From: Caproicibacter fermentans
GTDB taxonomy: Bacteria; Bacillota; Clostridia; Oscillospirales; Acutalibacteraceae
NCBI RefSeq assembly: GCF_009746625.1
Contig: NZ_VWXL01000014.1
Span: forward strand, 186,001 to 250,000
DNA length: 64,000 nt
Direction: 5' to 3'
In this document: positions 16,099 through 24,915 of the stretch, piece by piece
Layout of the letters: each line of letters begins with the position of its first letter
Position numbering within the stretch: position 1 is the first letter of the stretch
Position numbers and translations under genes: made by a program
The notes under the pieces: generated by a model
Database searches by the model: none
What the model saw: the letters and a program-made list of their open reading frames with translations, nothing else
What the model was told of the DNA's origin: nothing

Positions 16099-18255
16099 AT
16101 GGAGATAAAGATCGCGCTTGTAGGCAATCCAAACTGCGGCAAAACGACGATGTTTAACGACTTGACGGGTTCCAGCCAATATGTGGGCAACTGGCCCGGC
16201 GTGACGGTGGAAAAGAAAGAGGGAAGGCTGAGAGGGCATCGGGACGTCACAATTACTGATTTGCCGGGAATTTATTCTTTGTCGCCCTATACGCTGGAAG
16301 AAGTGGTCAGCCGCAACTATTTGATCAACGAGCGGCCGAATGCGATCATTAATCTGGTGGACGGAACCAATCTGGAGCGCAATCTCTACCTGACCACACA
16401 GATTGTGGAACTGGGGATTCCGGTTGTTCTGGCACTGAATATGATTGACCTGGTGCGAAAGAGCGGGGACAGGATCGATACCGATAAGCTGGGGGAAGCC
16501 CTGGGCTGCGAAGTGGTCGAAACCTCCGCCTTGAAAGGAACAGGTTCCCTGCAGGCCGCGGAAAAAGCAATTAAACTCGCAAAGGAGAAAAAGGATTCGA
16601 TTCCGCAGCGTAAATTCGGCGAAGAAGTGGAGCACGCTTTGGAAGCCATCCGAGAGCTGGCCGCGGGAGCAATCAAGCCGGAGCTTGCGCGATGGTATGA
16701 AATAAAAATTTTTGAGCGCGATTCCAAAGTAATGGAAGCGCTGACTTTGCCGCAGGGAATCGAAGGCAAACTGGATTCCGTCATTGCGGAAGTCGAAGAA
16801 AAAATGGACGATGACAGTGAAAGCGTTATTACAAACGAACGGTATGAATCGATTGCAAAGCTGATGAAAACCTGCGTCCATAAAAAACGCGTCGGTATGA
16901 GCACTTCCGATCAAATAGACCGGGTGGTGACGAACCGTTGGCTTGCGCTTCCGATCTTCGCGGTCGTCATGTTTGTCGTTTATTATGTTTCCATTTCTTC
17001 TCTGGGTACCATCGTAACGGATTGGACGAACGACACTTTGTTCGGCGGGTGGATTCAACCGGCGGTTGCCGACTGGATGACCGGCGTCGGCGCCGCCGAC
17101 TGGATCAGCGGGCTGGTGGTCGACGGTGTCATCGGCGGGGTCGGCGCCGTGCTGGGATTTGTTCCGCAGATGTTCATTCTGTTCTTTTTTCTTTCTATTC
17201 TGGAGGACTGCGGCTATATGGCGCGCGTTGCCTTCATTATGGACCGCATTTTTCGAAAATTCGGCCTCTCGGGCAAAAGCTTTATCCCGATGCTGATCTC
17301 TTCCGGATGCGGCGTGCCCGGGATTATGGCAACAAAGACGATTGAAAACGAAAAAGACCGCAGGATGACCATTATGACGACGACTTCCATTCCGTGCGGT
17401 GCGAAGCTTCCGATCATTGCGTTAATCGGGGGAGCAATGTTCCCGAATATTGTATGGATGGCTCCGGCAATGTACTTTATGGGGGTTCTTGCCATCGTTA
17501 TTTCGGGAATTATGCTGAAAAAGACAAAGCTGTTCGCGGGAGATCCAGCTCCGTTTGTCATGGAGCTGCCGCAGTATCATATTCCGGCCCCGAAAGGCGT
17601 TCTGATTCATATGTGGGAGCGCGGCAAGGCGTTTATCGTGAAGGCCGGTACGGTAATCTTTGTCGCGTGCGGGGCGATCTGGTTCCTTTCCAGCTTTGGA
17701 TTCGCTAACGGCGGCTTCGGCATGGTGGATGAAAACGCGAGTATCCTCGCCGCCCTCGGGCGCGTGATCGCCCCTGTTTTTGCCCCTCTGGGTTTTGGCA
17801 ACTGGCAGGCCGCGGTCGCGACGGTTTCCGGGTTGGTGGCAAAGGAGAACGTTGTGGGAACCTTCGGCGTGCTGTTCGGGATCGGCGGAGATGTGGCGGA
17901 AGACGACCCAGGTCTGCTGAGCCAGATTGCGGTCATGTTCCCCTACGGTTCGGCGGCGCTCGCCTTCCTGGTTTTCAACTTGCTGTGCGCCCCGTGCTTC
18001 GCTGCCATCGGCGCCATGAAGCGGGAAATGGCCAGCTCAAAGTGGACTTGGTTCGCGCTTGGGTATCAGACGGTGTTTGCATACTCTATCGCACTGATGA
18101 TCCACCAGTTCGGCGGCCTGATCTTCGGGGGCGTTTCCTTTGGCGGAGGAACCGTCGCCGCGCTGACTGTTTTGGCCGTCCTGCTTTACTTTTTGTTCCG
18201 GCCGAACCCACAGGATAAGGTCAGGCAAGGTTCCGCGGCGAGCGCGGCTTTATAA
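16099..18255 (+). CDS. feoB: FeoB ferrous iron transporter
   Basis: Membrane Fe(II) transporter of 718 aa. The N-terminal G-domain has G1 GNPNCGKTT, the segment NWPGVTVEKKEG (G2), DLPGIYSLSPY (G3) and LNMIDL (G4). A helical spacer follows at about 180-270. The C-terminal membrane part has two Gate domains with SSGCGVPGIMATKT near 405 and VSGLVAKENVVGT near 580. Start: ATG 16099, seven bases from AGGAGG; an in-frame TTG directly before it is not needed. Iron control is likely through the two DtxR-like boxes. Confidence 0.96.
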   Translation: MEIKIALVGNPNCGKTTMFNDLTGSSQYVGNWPGVTVEKKEGRLRGHRDVTITDLPGIYSLSPYTLEEVVSRNYLINERPNAIINLVDGTNLERNLYLTTQIVELGIPVVLALNMIDLVRKSGDRIDTDKLGEALGCEVVETSALKGTGSLQAAEKAIKLAKEKKDSIPQRKFGEEVEHALEAIRELAAGAIKPELARWYEIKIFERDSKVMEALTLPQGIEGKLDSVIAEVEEKMDDDSESVITNERYESIAKLMKTCVHKKRVGMSTSDQIDRVVTNRWLALPIFAVVMFVVYYVSISSLGTIVTDWTNDTLFGGWIQPAVADWMTGVGAADWISGLVVDGVIGGVGAVLGFVPQMFILFFFLSILEDCGYMARVAFIMDRIFRKFGLSGKSFIPMLISSGCGVPGIMATKTIENEKDRRMTIMTTTSIPCGAKLPIIALIGGAMFPNIVWMAPAMYFMGVLAIVISGIMLKKTKLFAGDPAPFVMELPQYHIPAPKGVLIHMWERGKAFIVKAGTVIFVACGAIWFLSSFGFANGGFGMVDENASILAALGRVIAPVFAPLGFGNWQAAVATVSGLVAKENVVGTFGVLFGIGGDVAEDDPGLLSQIAVMFPYGSAALAFLVFNLLCAPCFAAIGAMKREMASSKWTWFALGYQTVFAYSIALMIHQFGGLIFGGVSFGGGTVAALTVLAVLLYFLFRPNPQDKVRQGSAASAAL

Positions 18256-18281
18256 GGCAAAGCGAAAAGAGGTTTGACAGT

Positions 18282-18458
18282 ATGTTACAGTGGCTTGCCG
18301 CAAACGCGGCTACAATTTTAATTAGTATCGCATTGGCGTCTTTGTTCGTTCTGGCTGTCAGGAATATGCGCAAAGCCCGGAAAAGCGGGGGCTGCGCGGG
18401 CTGCGGCGGCGGCATGTGCAGTCACTGCTCCCAGGCGGCGCAGAGTCCAAAGCGATAA
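18282..18458 (+). CDS. FeoB-associated Cys-rich membrane protein
   Basis: Small protein of 58 aa: one membrane helix (about residues 8-27), a basic stretch, then a cysteine-rich tail GGCAGCGGGMCSHCS with four Cys. This is the layout of the FeoB-associated Cys-rich family that follows feoB in many Firmicutes. It lies 26 bases after feoB and ends at the operon terminator. Ribosome site AAAGAGG. Its role in iron handling is supposed but not proven for the family. Confidence 0.85.
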   Translation: MLQWLAANAATILISIALASLFVLAVRNMRKARKSGGCAGCGGGMCSHCSQAAQSPKR

Positions 18459-18472
18459 AATCATTCTGGAAA

Positions 18473-18506
18473 GGGCTGCCGTTCAAGTTGAGCGGCGGTC
18501 CTTTTT
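18473..18506 (+). terminator. Terminator of the feo operon
   Basis: 9-bp stem GGGCTGCCG / CGGCGGTCC (two G-T pairs) with an 11-base loop, followed by TTTTT. Confidence 0.75.
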
Positions 18507-18578
18507 CATGCCTGCACGAGGCCCGGCTCCGGAATAAACGCGGCGGGGAGAGACACACTACCCTTCGAGGTGAATCTT

Positions 18579-18722
18579 ATGGCGGATCAAAAGAAAAAGA
18601 AAACGCAAAACCCCCAGAAAAAAATAAAGGACGCCGTTTTGAACGACGCCGGCAATCAAACTGAATTTAATCCAAACCACAATACGCGCAAGGTCGCCCT
18701 GGGACCCAACACAAAACGCTGA
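18579..18722 (+). CDS. Small hypothetical basic protein, 47 aa
   Basis: A 47-residue highly charged protein starting MADQKKKKTQNPQKKIKD and ending with NPNHNTRKVALGPNTKR. No membrane segment or cysteine. The start has GAGGTGA seven bases upstream, which supports real translation, and a second small gene follows after 13 bases. I do not recognise the family with certainty; the composition is like that of small Clostridia-specific or spore-associated proteins. Confidence 0.6.
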   Translation: MADQKKKKTQNPQKKIKDAVLNDAGNQTEFNPNHNTRKVALGPNTKR

Positions 18723-18735
18723 AGGAGGAGACGGA

Positions 18736-18861
18736 ATGGGGAATCGCACGAAAAACGAGAAGAAGCATGACGGAAAATTTCCGTCCAAACATGTGAATCA
18801 CGACCCGCGTACGGAAAGCGCGAAAGCGGTATTTCCGGCGGAAGATAAAAATAAAAAATGA
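18736..18861 (+). CDS. Small hypothetical hydrophilic protein, 41 aa
   Basis: A 41-residue polar protein beginning MGNRTKNEKKHDGKF with a core SKHVNHDPRTESAKAVF. A perfect AAGGAGGAG precedes the start. Its stop overlaps the start of the HD-domain gene (ATGA at 18858-18861), so the two are translationally coupled. The KHxxHDPxxESxxA pattern resembles small proteins annotated in clostridia without known function. No function assigned. Confidence 0.6.
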   Translation: MGNRTKNEKKHDGKFPSKHVNHDPRTESAKAVFPAEDKNKK

Positions 18862-19466
18862 ACGGCAGGGAGCTGTATCTTGAGTTGAACCGGCATTTGC
18901 TGCGGGACGCGGAGCCGTCCCGGTATCTGAACCGGATTTGCGGCGACCCGCTTTTCCGGCAGGTTCCGTTTGATATGCTCGACCGGCTCAGGCAAACCGC
19001 GCAGTCCCCGATTTATCATCCCGAAGGCAGCGTCTGGAACCATACCATGCTGGTGGTGGACGAGGCGGCAGGACAAAAAGAAAAAAGCGCCCGCCCCGCG
19101 GTGTTTCTGTGGGCGGCGCTTTTGCATGATATTGGAAAACCCGATGCTACAACAATCCGGAAAGGGAAAATAACCTCTTACAACCATGAAATAATCGGAG
19201 AAAGGCTTGCCGTTGAATTCCTCAGTTGTTTTACGGATGACGAAGACTTTATCCGCGCGGTGGCGGCACTGGTCCGCAGGCATATGCAGATTCTGTTTGT
19301 TGTCAAGAGCCTTCCGTTCGCGGATCTGGAGGGAATGAAGAGAGAGGCCGATTTTCATGAGGTTGGATTGCTTGGCTTTTGCGACCGGCTGGGCCGGCTG
19401 AATGCCGACAGTGAAAAGGAAAAGAAGAATCTGAGACTGTTTTATAAGCAGTGCGGGCAGCGGTGA
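18858..19466 (+). CDS. HD-domain phosphohydrolase
   Basis: Cytoplasmic metal-dependent phosphohydrolase of 202 aa. HD-domain residues: the His of SPIYHPEGSVWNHTMLVVDE (near 50-60), the HD pair in ALLHDIGKPDATT (near 92) and the later His in RRHMQILFV. It resembles the HD domain found in CCA-adding enzymes, but there is no nucleotidyltransferase domain. It shares an ATGA overlap with the preceding 41-aa gene. Substrate unknown. Confidence 0.85.
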   Translation: MNGRELYLELNRHLLRDAEPSRYLNRICGDPLFRQVPFDMLDRLRQTAQSPIYHPEGSVWNHTMLVVDEAAGQKEKSARPAVFLWAALLHDIGKPDATTIRKGKITSYNHEIIGERLAVEFLSCFTDDEDFIRAVAALVRRHMQILFVVKSLPFADLEGMKREADFHEVGLLGFCDRLGRLNADSEKEKKNLRLFYKQCGQR

Positions 19467-19477
19467 GAACCGTCTTT

Positions 19478-20398
19478 TCAGGTGACCGTAACCAGGCATT
19501 GGGCCGTCAGGCCGTTGCCGGTTCTTGCCTGAATCGTCGTGCAGCCCTTTGAAACGCCCAGGACCGTCCCGTTCTGAACGACCGCGACCCTGGAATTGCA
19601 CGAGCTCCAGGACGTGCGGTTGTCATACACATTGCCGTTGATCAGCGTAACCGCGGAATTCAGTTCACAGGTTTTGCCCGCCTTGATACTGACGGCGGTC
19701 TTGTCCATTTTGACGGAAACAGGGATGTATTCGTTCAGAGCGACGCACCGGGCGAGACTTTTTGCGATGGCGTCGGTGTTGCTCTCGATCCAGGCGACAT
19801 CCTGCGGATTGTCGTGATACGCCGTTTCGATCAGACAGTGCGTCATTTTCGGCATGTACATTTCCCACAGCGCGTCGTTGGTGTCAAGGCTGACGGCGCT
19901 TTTATCCGGATAAATAAAATTCTCCTTCAGCAGGTTGGCAAAACGCAGGCTTTGAGCGCTGTCCGACGGATAAAAAATCGTGGTGCCGTTCGTTTTGGGA
20001 CCGTCGTCCCGCGCGTTGGAGTGAATCGCCAGATAAAGGTCGCAGCGGTTTTCCTCCGCCTGCCTGACCCGGCCGACAATCGTGTTTCGCTGATTTTCAC
20101 GGCTGCCGGTCTGGGCGCTTGCAAGGGCGTAACCGATTCCATACTGCCGGAGATAAGGGATCATGGCAAAGGCGACCTCCCGCATATGGAGCTCCTCGCT
20201 GCCGGAACCGTCGCAGTAGGGATTCCAGGTCTGGCAGGAGGGGCTTAAATAGACACGGTATGTAGGAACGGAATAAGTCGGGCGCGTTGTAAAGATTCCG
20301 TTCCGTCCGGCGGCCGAGGCCCGCTCGCCGGCGGAGCCCAGTGCCGCGGCCGCCGTCAGGGCAAGGCAGAGCGTTATTTTCAGTTTTTTCAGACGCAT
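19478..20398 (-). CDS. Secreted N-acetylmuramoyl-L-alanine amidase with Ig-like domain
   Basis: Secreted peptidoglycan amidase of 306 aa. Signal peptide at 1-30 ending ERASAAG. The Amidase_3 domain covers about 45-220: the metal ligands Glu (GSGSEELHM), His (LAIHSNARD) and the catalytic Glu (IETAYHDNP) are present, but the usual first His of the IDPGHGG motif is replaced, the segment being VYLSPSCQ. The C-terminal part (about 228-306) is a bacterial Ig-like (Big_2) domain ending ITIQARTGNG-like and LTAQCLVTVT. It converges with the HD gene. Likely acts on the cell wall or spore cortex. Confidence 0.85.
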   Translation of the reverse strand: MRLKKLKITLCLALTAAAALGSAGERASAAGRNGIFTTRPTYSVPTYRVYLSPSCQTWNPYCDGSGSEELHMREVAFAMIPYLRQYGIGYALASAQTGSRENQRNTIVGRVRQAEENRCDLYLAIHSNARDDGPKTNGTTIFYPSDSAQSLRFANLLKENFIYPDKSAVSLDTNDALWEMYMPKMTHCLIETAYHDNPQDVAWIESNTDAIAKSLARCVALNEYIPVSVKMDKTAVSIKAGKTCELNSAVTLINGNVYDNRTSWSSCNSRVAVVQNGTVLGVSKGCTTIQARTGNGLTAQCLVTVT

Positions 20399-20479
20399 CG
20401 TGAGTCACAAACCTTCCGTTTTTTATATCTTTATTATAGAACATTTTTCCGGAAAATTCTACAGGATGCGCCTGCTTTT

Positions 20480-21685
20480 TTAATCGGACATCAGTCGCTT
20501 TTCCCCCGTAATTTGCTGAATCGGCTGAATATCCTGCGTTACCTCCAGAACTCCGAGGTATTCCTTTTTTTCGTTTCTGACGGCGAAATACCGGATGTAA
20601 ATGTATCTGCCGCCCATCTTGATCCAGAAATCCTCGTGCTCTTTTCTGCCGGCTTTCAGATCCTCCACGATTTTTTCCACGATATGCACGCTCGCCGGTG
20701 GATGGCAGTTTGCCACCTTGCGGCCGATGATTGCCTTGGTTCTGGGGAATACCCGCTCCGCTCCCTGTGAAAAGTATTTGACCGTGTCATCCCGATCCAC
20801 AAAGGTCAGGTCTACCGGAAGGGTGTCAAGAATCCGGATCAGCTCCTCGATTTTCAGGGTGCCCGTGGGAAGCGCCACGGTTCCCGGCAGGCTGCTTTCT
20901 TCCTGGATCCGGTCCGCTGCGCCTTTTTGCTGGTTGGGCTTCCAGACAGGCGCTTTTTCTATCAGGCAGAATCCGAAATCTCCGCTTTCCTCGGCGACTT
21001 TTTCCCACTCGTCCTCCGTCAGGTTTTCCAGAAGCATGGGCAGCATGATGTTTTCTTCTTTGAAAATCATTTCGGCTATTTGATTCAAAAGGGCTTCGAT
21101 CGCTTCTTTCAGCTGCCCGGATTCCCGCAGATTTAGATTTCGGCTGATTTCCTTAATCTGTGCTCTGATCTCGTCGTCGACGCCCCACATGACTTTCGGC
21201 GGGGCCGTAATGCCGTAATGCTCCAAATAGGGAAACAGGAGATTTTCCTTTTTCAGATAATGCCGGTCGATTTCCGCCAGCTTTGTAAATCGGGTCTTGA
21301 TGGCCTTTTCCGCGTCTTCCTCCGGAAGCCGGGGCAGATAACTTCGGATTTCACCGAGCAGCTGATCCACCGCTCTGTTTTCAGCTTTCAGAACATTTGC
21401 AGGATGGCCCGGTATTTTCGAGGGATCCGCCGGCCGGTGGATCTCTTCGATCGATCCCTTGAAAACGGCTGCGTGAACGTCGCAGAGGCGTTGGACTTCG
21501 GAGATCGGCAGGCCGTCCGCGACCAGAGCCTGCTCCGCCTGAGCGATCTCCTCCGCGGAGACTCCCTCAAAGGTTTTTGCAAACTGTCCTTTGACCTCTT
21601 CCACGCTTTTACCCGACTGCAGCTGTGCGATCAGGTCTTTGATCACTTTCTGACGGTATTCCCGGTTGTTGATTTCTTCGCTCAT
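20480..21685 (-). CDS. DUF438/hemerythrin/PAS protein
   Basis: Cytoplasmic protein of 401 aa with three parts: an N-terminal DUF438 helical domain (about 1-75), a hemerythrin-like HHE domain (about 85-235) with HPANVLKAENR, HYLKKENLLFPYLE and FKEENIMLPMLLE, and a C-terminal PAS domain (about 290-395). Such proteins may sense or handle oxygen, NO or iron. Start: ATG 21685 after AGGAGGAAATCG; a longer in-frame reading has no ribosome site. It sits 16 bases after the flavodiiron gene, so the two are one operon and a role in O2/NO defence is likely. Confidence 0.85.
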   Translation of the reverse strand: MSEEINNREYRQKVIKDLIAQLQSGKSVEEVKGQFAKTFEGVSAEEIAQAEQALVADGLPISEVQRLCDVHAAVFKGSIEEIHRPADPSKIPGHPANVLKAENRAVDQLLGEIRSYLPRLPEEDAEKAIKTRFTKLAEIDRHYLKKENLLFPYLEHYGITAPPKVMWGVDDEIRAQIKEISRNLNLRESGQLKEAIEALLNQIAEMIFKEENIMLPMLLENLTEDEWEKVAEESGDFGFCLIEKAPVWKPNQQKGAADRIQEESSLPGTVALPTGTLKIEELIRILDTLPVDLTFVDRDDTVKYFSQGAERVFPRTKAIIGRKVANCHPPASVHIVEKIVEDLKAGRKEHEDFWIKMGGRYIYIRYFAVRNEKKEYLGVLEVTQDIQPIQQITGEKRLMSD

Positions 21686-21701
21686 TCGATTTCCTCCTAG
21701 T

Positions 21702-22925
21702 CTATTGCGGTCTGTCTTCCGACTCCCGCGCCTGTTTTTGCAGCAGGGCGGCAAACTGCCTGCCGTATTCCTCGCACGCCGAACGCTCGGCACGGTCCGG
21801 CACCCAAAGGCTGCGGCAGCCGTCGTTCAGAATCTGAAAACCGCAGGCGGCAAGCTCTCCCGTCATCTGCTTCACCGCTTCTCCGCTCCAGCCGTAACTG
21901 CCGAAAGCCGCGGCGCTTTTTGCCTGAAATTTCAGGCCTTTCATCATTTCCAGAATCCCGCCGACGGAATACAGGTATCCGTTGTTGATGGTAGGGGAAC
22001 CGAGAAGAACTGCCTTGGAGCGGAAAACCTCGGTTATCACGTCGTTTTTATCTTTTTTGGAGGAATTCATCAGCTTGACGGTGACCGTCGGGTCCTCTTT
22101 CCGGATGCCTTGGGCGATCGCTTCGGCCATTCTCCGGGTCGAATTCCACATGGTGTCGTAAACCAGGGTGATCTGGTTCTCCCGGTACCGGTCGGCCCAT
22201 TCCAGATATTTGCCGACAATCTGAACGGGGTTGTCCTTCCAGATGACGCCGTGGCTGGGACAGATCATTGAAACGGGGAGTTTCAGCGTAAGAACTTCGT
22301 TGATCTTCCTGGTTACAAACCGGCTGAACGGCGTGAGGATGTTCGCGTAGTATTTCAGCGCTTCCGCCCACAGCTCCGCCTGATCCACCGTATCATTGTA
22401 AAGCGATTCCGTCGCGAAGTGTTCGCCGAACGCGTCGTTGCTGAACAGGATGTTCTCACCCGTCAGATAGGTAAACATGGAGTCCGGCCAGTGAAGCATG
22501 GGGGCTTCCACAAAGATAAGCGTGTTTTCCCCAAGCTGCAGCCTATCGCCGGTTTTGACCACTTTAAAATTCCAGTCGCGGTGGTAATGTGCTTTCAGGA
22601 TTTTCGCTCCGTTGGCCGTGCAGTAGATCGGCGTTTCCGGAATTTCGCGCATCAGCTCCGGCAGAGCGCCGCTGTGGTCGATTTCGCTGTGGTTCGCAAT
22701 GATGTAATCGATCCGGTTCAGATCGGTTTCCCTTTTCAGCCCGGCGACAAATTCTTTGCCGAACGGCTGCCATACCGTGTCGATCAGCGCCGTCTTCTGG
22801 TCCCGGATAAGATAGGAGTTGTAGGAAGACCCCCGGTGTGTCGAGTATTCATTGCCGTGGAATTTTGTCAGCTCCCAGTCAATTTTGCCAACCCATGTGA
22901 CTTTCTCCGTTATCTGTTTCCCCAT
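21702..22925 (-). CDS. Flavodiiron protein (FprA, NO/O2 reductase)
   Basis: Soluble A-type flavodiiron protein of 407 aa that reduces O2 to water or NO to N2O. N-terminal metallo-beta-lactamase domain with the diiron ligands in NHSEIDHSG (HxExDH near residue 78), LHWPDS, SNDAFGEHF and CPSHGVIW. C-terminal flavodoxin domain with the FMN loop LVYDTMWNSTRRM near 257 and GSPTINNGY. The electron donor is normally rubredoxin, not encoded here. Operon with the DUF438 protein; hcp lies just upstream. Confidence 0.94.
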   Translation of the reverse strand: MGKQITEKVTWVGKIDWELTKFHGNEYSTHRGSSYNSYLIRDQKTALIDTVWQPFGKEFVAGLKRETDLNRIDYIIANHSEIDHSGALPELMREIPETPIYCTANGAKILKAHYHRDWNFKVVKTGDRLQLGENTLIFVEAPMLHWPDSMFTYLTGENILFSNDAFGEHFATESLYNDTVDQAELWAEALKYYANILTPFSRFVTRKINEVLTLKLPVSMICPSHGVIWKDNPVQIVGKYLEWADRYRENQITLVYDTMWNSTRRMAEAIAQGIRKEDPTVTVKLMNSSKKDKNDVITEVFRSKAVLLGSPTINNGYLYSVGGILEMMKGLKFQAKSAAAFGSYGWSGEAVKQMTGELAACGFQILNDGCRSLWVPDRAERSACEEYGRQFAALLQKQARESEDRPQ

Positions 22926-23002
22926 GGATGCGCCTCCGTGTTTTTGTTTTAGCTTTCCTCACGGGAGCGGGTTTTAGTCATTAAAATTGGCAGAAGATAG
23001 AA

Positions 23003-23026
23003 ATTCCCCCGCGGATGCGGGGGAAT
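23003..23026 (-). terminator. Terminator after hcp
   Basis: Perfect 10-bp stem ATTCCCCCGC / GCGGGGGAAT with a four-base loop, nine bases after the hcp stop, followed on the minus strand by TTCTATCTTCT. Confidence 0.8.
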
Positions 23027-23034
23027 GAAAGGGA

Positions 23035-24600
23035 TCATCGGTTCAGGATTTTTTTCAGGTCTTCTTCCGGCGTGCTGATCGGGGAAATGCCGAACTGTTC
23101 CACCAGAACATTCAGGACATTTTGGGAGAGGAACGCGGGCAGCGTCGGCCCGATGTAGATGTTCTTGATTCCGAGGGACAAAAGCGAAAGCAGGACGCAG
23201 ACCGCCTTTTGCTCGTACCACGACAGAACGATGGAAAGCGGCAGGTCGTTTACGCCGCACCCGAACGCTTCCGCCAGGGCGGAAGCGACGCGAACCGCGC
23301 TGTAAGCGTCGTTGCACTGCCCCATATCCATGATGCGCGGCAGACCGCCGATAGAGCCGAGGTCCAGGTCGTTGAAGCGGTATTTTCCGCAGGCCAGGGT
23401 CAGAATCATGCTGTCCTTCGGCGCCTGCTTGACAAATTCCGTGTAGTAGTTGCGCCCCGGCTTTGCTCCGTCGCAGCCGCCGACCAGAAAGAAATGACTG
23501 ATTGCGCCGGACTTTACCGCTTCCACAACTTTATCCGCCGCGCCGAGCACGGCGCCGTGGGCAAAGCCGGTTGTCACCTGAGTGCCTCCGTTGATGCCGG
23601 TCATGACGCGGTCTTCCGCGTAACCGCCAAGCTCCAGAGCCTTTTCAATCACCGGGGTAAAATCCTTTTCCTCGTCGATGTGAACCATATCGGGGTAGGC
23701 CACGACTTCGGTCGTGAAAACGCGGTCGCGGTAACTGTCCTTTACGGGCATCAGGCAGTTCGTGGTAAACAGGACCGGCGCGGGAATGTCTTTGAATTCC
23801 TTCTGCTGATTCTGCCAGGCGGTGCCGAAATTGCCCTTGAGCTGCGGGTACTCCTTCAGCTTGGGGTAGGCATGGGCGGGCAGCATTTCTCCGTGTGTGT
23901 ACACGTTGATTCCCTTGCCCCTGGTTTGTTCCAGCAACAGCTGAAGGTCGCGCAGATCATGACCCGAAATGACGATGAACGGGCCTTTTTCAATCGTCAG
24001 CGGCACGGTGACGGGCACGGGGGAGCCGTAGGTTTCCGTGTTGGCCCGGTCAAGCAGCTCCATGCACTTCAAATTTACTTTGCCGGTTTCCATGACGACC
24101 GGCAGAAGCTCATCCATGCCGAACGTTCCGCCGACCACGGCAAGGCCCTTGTAGAAAAAGTTGTTTACTTCCCCGTCCGTATAGCCGAGCACCAGAGCGT
24201 GGTACGCGTAAGCGGCCATGCCGCGCAGACCGAACAGAATCAGGGATTTGAGCGAACGGATGTCTTCATCGTCCCGCCACAGGCGGTTCATGTCATATTC
24301 TCCGGCGACCGCCGCAGTAAGCCTGCTCCGCTCCGCGCGGACCGCGTCGATCCGGCGCCGGATATCTTCGCTGTCGAAATTGACGTTTGTAATGGTGGTG
24401 AAGAGTCCCTCAATGATCACGCGGTCTGCCGACGCACCGTGATCGCGTCCGTAAAAGTCCCTGGCGAGCCCGATCAGGGCGCCGGTCAGCTCATCCTGCA
24501 AAAGCGCGGTGTCCTCTTTTTTGCCGCAGACGCCCTGCGCGCCGGTGCAGCCGCTGCATCCCGCCGTCTGCTCGCATTGAAAACAAAACATATTTCCCAT
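23035..24600 (-). CDS. hcp: Hybrid cluster protein / hydroxylamine reductase Hcp
   Basis: Cytoplasmic iron-sulfur protein of 521 aa with NO reductase and hydroxylamine reductase activity. The N-terminal cysteines of the cubane cluster are in FCFQCEQTAGCSGC followed by GVCGK. Hybrid-cluster ligand regions include FVISGHDLRDL, LFTTNCLMP, LVGGCDGAKPGR and LTLACGKYRF. Start: ATG 24600 after AAGGAGAT; the reading frame continues upstream without a ribosome site. It has its own terminator and lies upstream of the flavodiiron gene, giving a nitrosative stress group. Confidence 0.95.
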   Translation of the reverse strand: MGNMFCFQCEQTAGCSGCTGAQGVCGKKEDTALLQDELTGALIGLARDFYGRDHGASADRVIIEGLFTTITNVNFDSEDIRRRIDAVRAERSRLTAAVAGEYDMNRLWRDDEDIRSLKSLILFGLRGMAAYAYHALVLGYTDGEVNNFFYKGLAVVGGTFGMDELLPVVMETGKVNLKCMELLDRANTETYGSPVPVTVPLTIEKGPFIVISGHDLRDLQLLLEQTRGKGINVYTHGEMLPAHAYPKLKEYPQLKGNFGTAWQNQQKEFKDIPAPVLFTTNCLMPVKDSYRDRVFTTEVVAYPDMVHIDEEKDFTPVIEKALELGGYAEDRVMTGINGGTQVTTGFAHGAVLGAADKVVEAVKSGAISHFFLVGGCDGAKPGRNYYTEFVKQAPKDSMILTLACGKYRFNDLDLGSIGGLPRIMDMGQCNDAYSAVRVASALAEAFGCGVNDLPLSIVLSWYEQKAVCVLLSLLSLGIKNIYIGPTLPAFLSQNVLNVLVEQFGISPISTPEEDLKKILNR

Positions 24601-24915
24601 TTTTTCTATCTCCTTCCAACTTTTATTCAATATCGGAATATTTAGTACGAGTTCTATACCTGTATTATAAAACGGATTCCGATAAATTTCCGTTGGAATT
24701 ACAACGAATAGAGAAAAAATTATGGGGCGGCTTGTGGCATATTTTGCTTGCCGAAATAATACTCGTTTGCGGGTTACGGCTGCGGAGATCTCTCCCGCAT
24801 CATGCAGCCGTAACCAATGCGGAGACAAAGACAAAGCCGGCGCCGAGTGAGGGCGCCGGCTTTGCTGATCGTAGAATCGTATTTCAACAATTCGGATTCC
24901 TCCTGTTGATCATTT
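24601..24915. other. Upstream region of hcp
   Basis: 315 bases without a gene. It holds a TATAAT -10 on the minus strand (24669-24664) with a weak -35, next to the short palindrome CGGATTCCG (24673-24681), a possible regulator site. The rest contains the PAP2 terminator (24833-24863). No recognisable HcpR or NsrR box was identified. Confidence 0.45.
24833..24863 (-). terminator. Terminator after the PAP2 gene
   Basis: Perfect 12-bp stem AAAGCCGGCGCC / GGCGCCGGCTTT with a seven-base loop. On the minus strand it is followed by TGTCTTTGTC. Confidence 0.75.

Noticed and set aside
23122-24645. Long plus-strand frame opposite hcp
   Set aside because: It mirrors the hcp coding strand; the product has no family pattern and no ribosome site.
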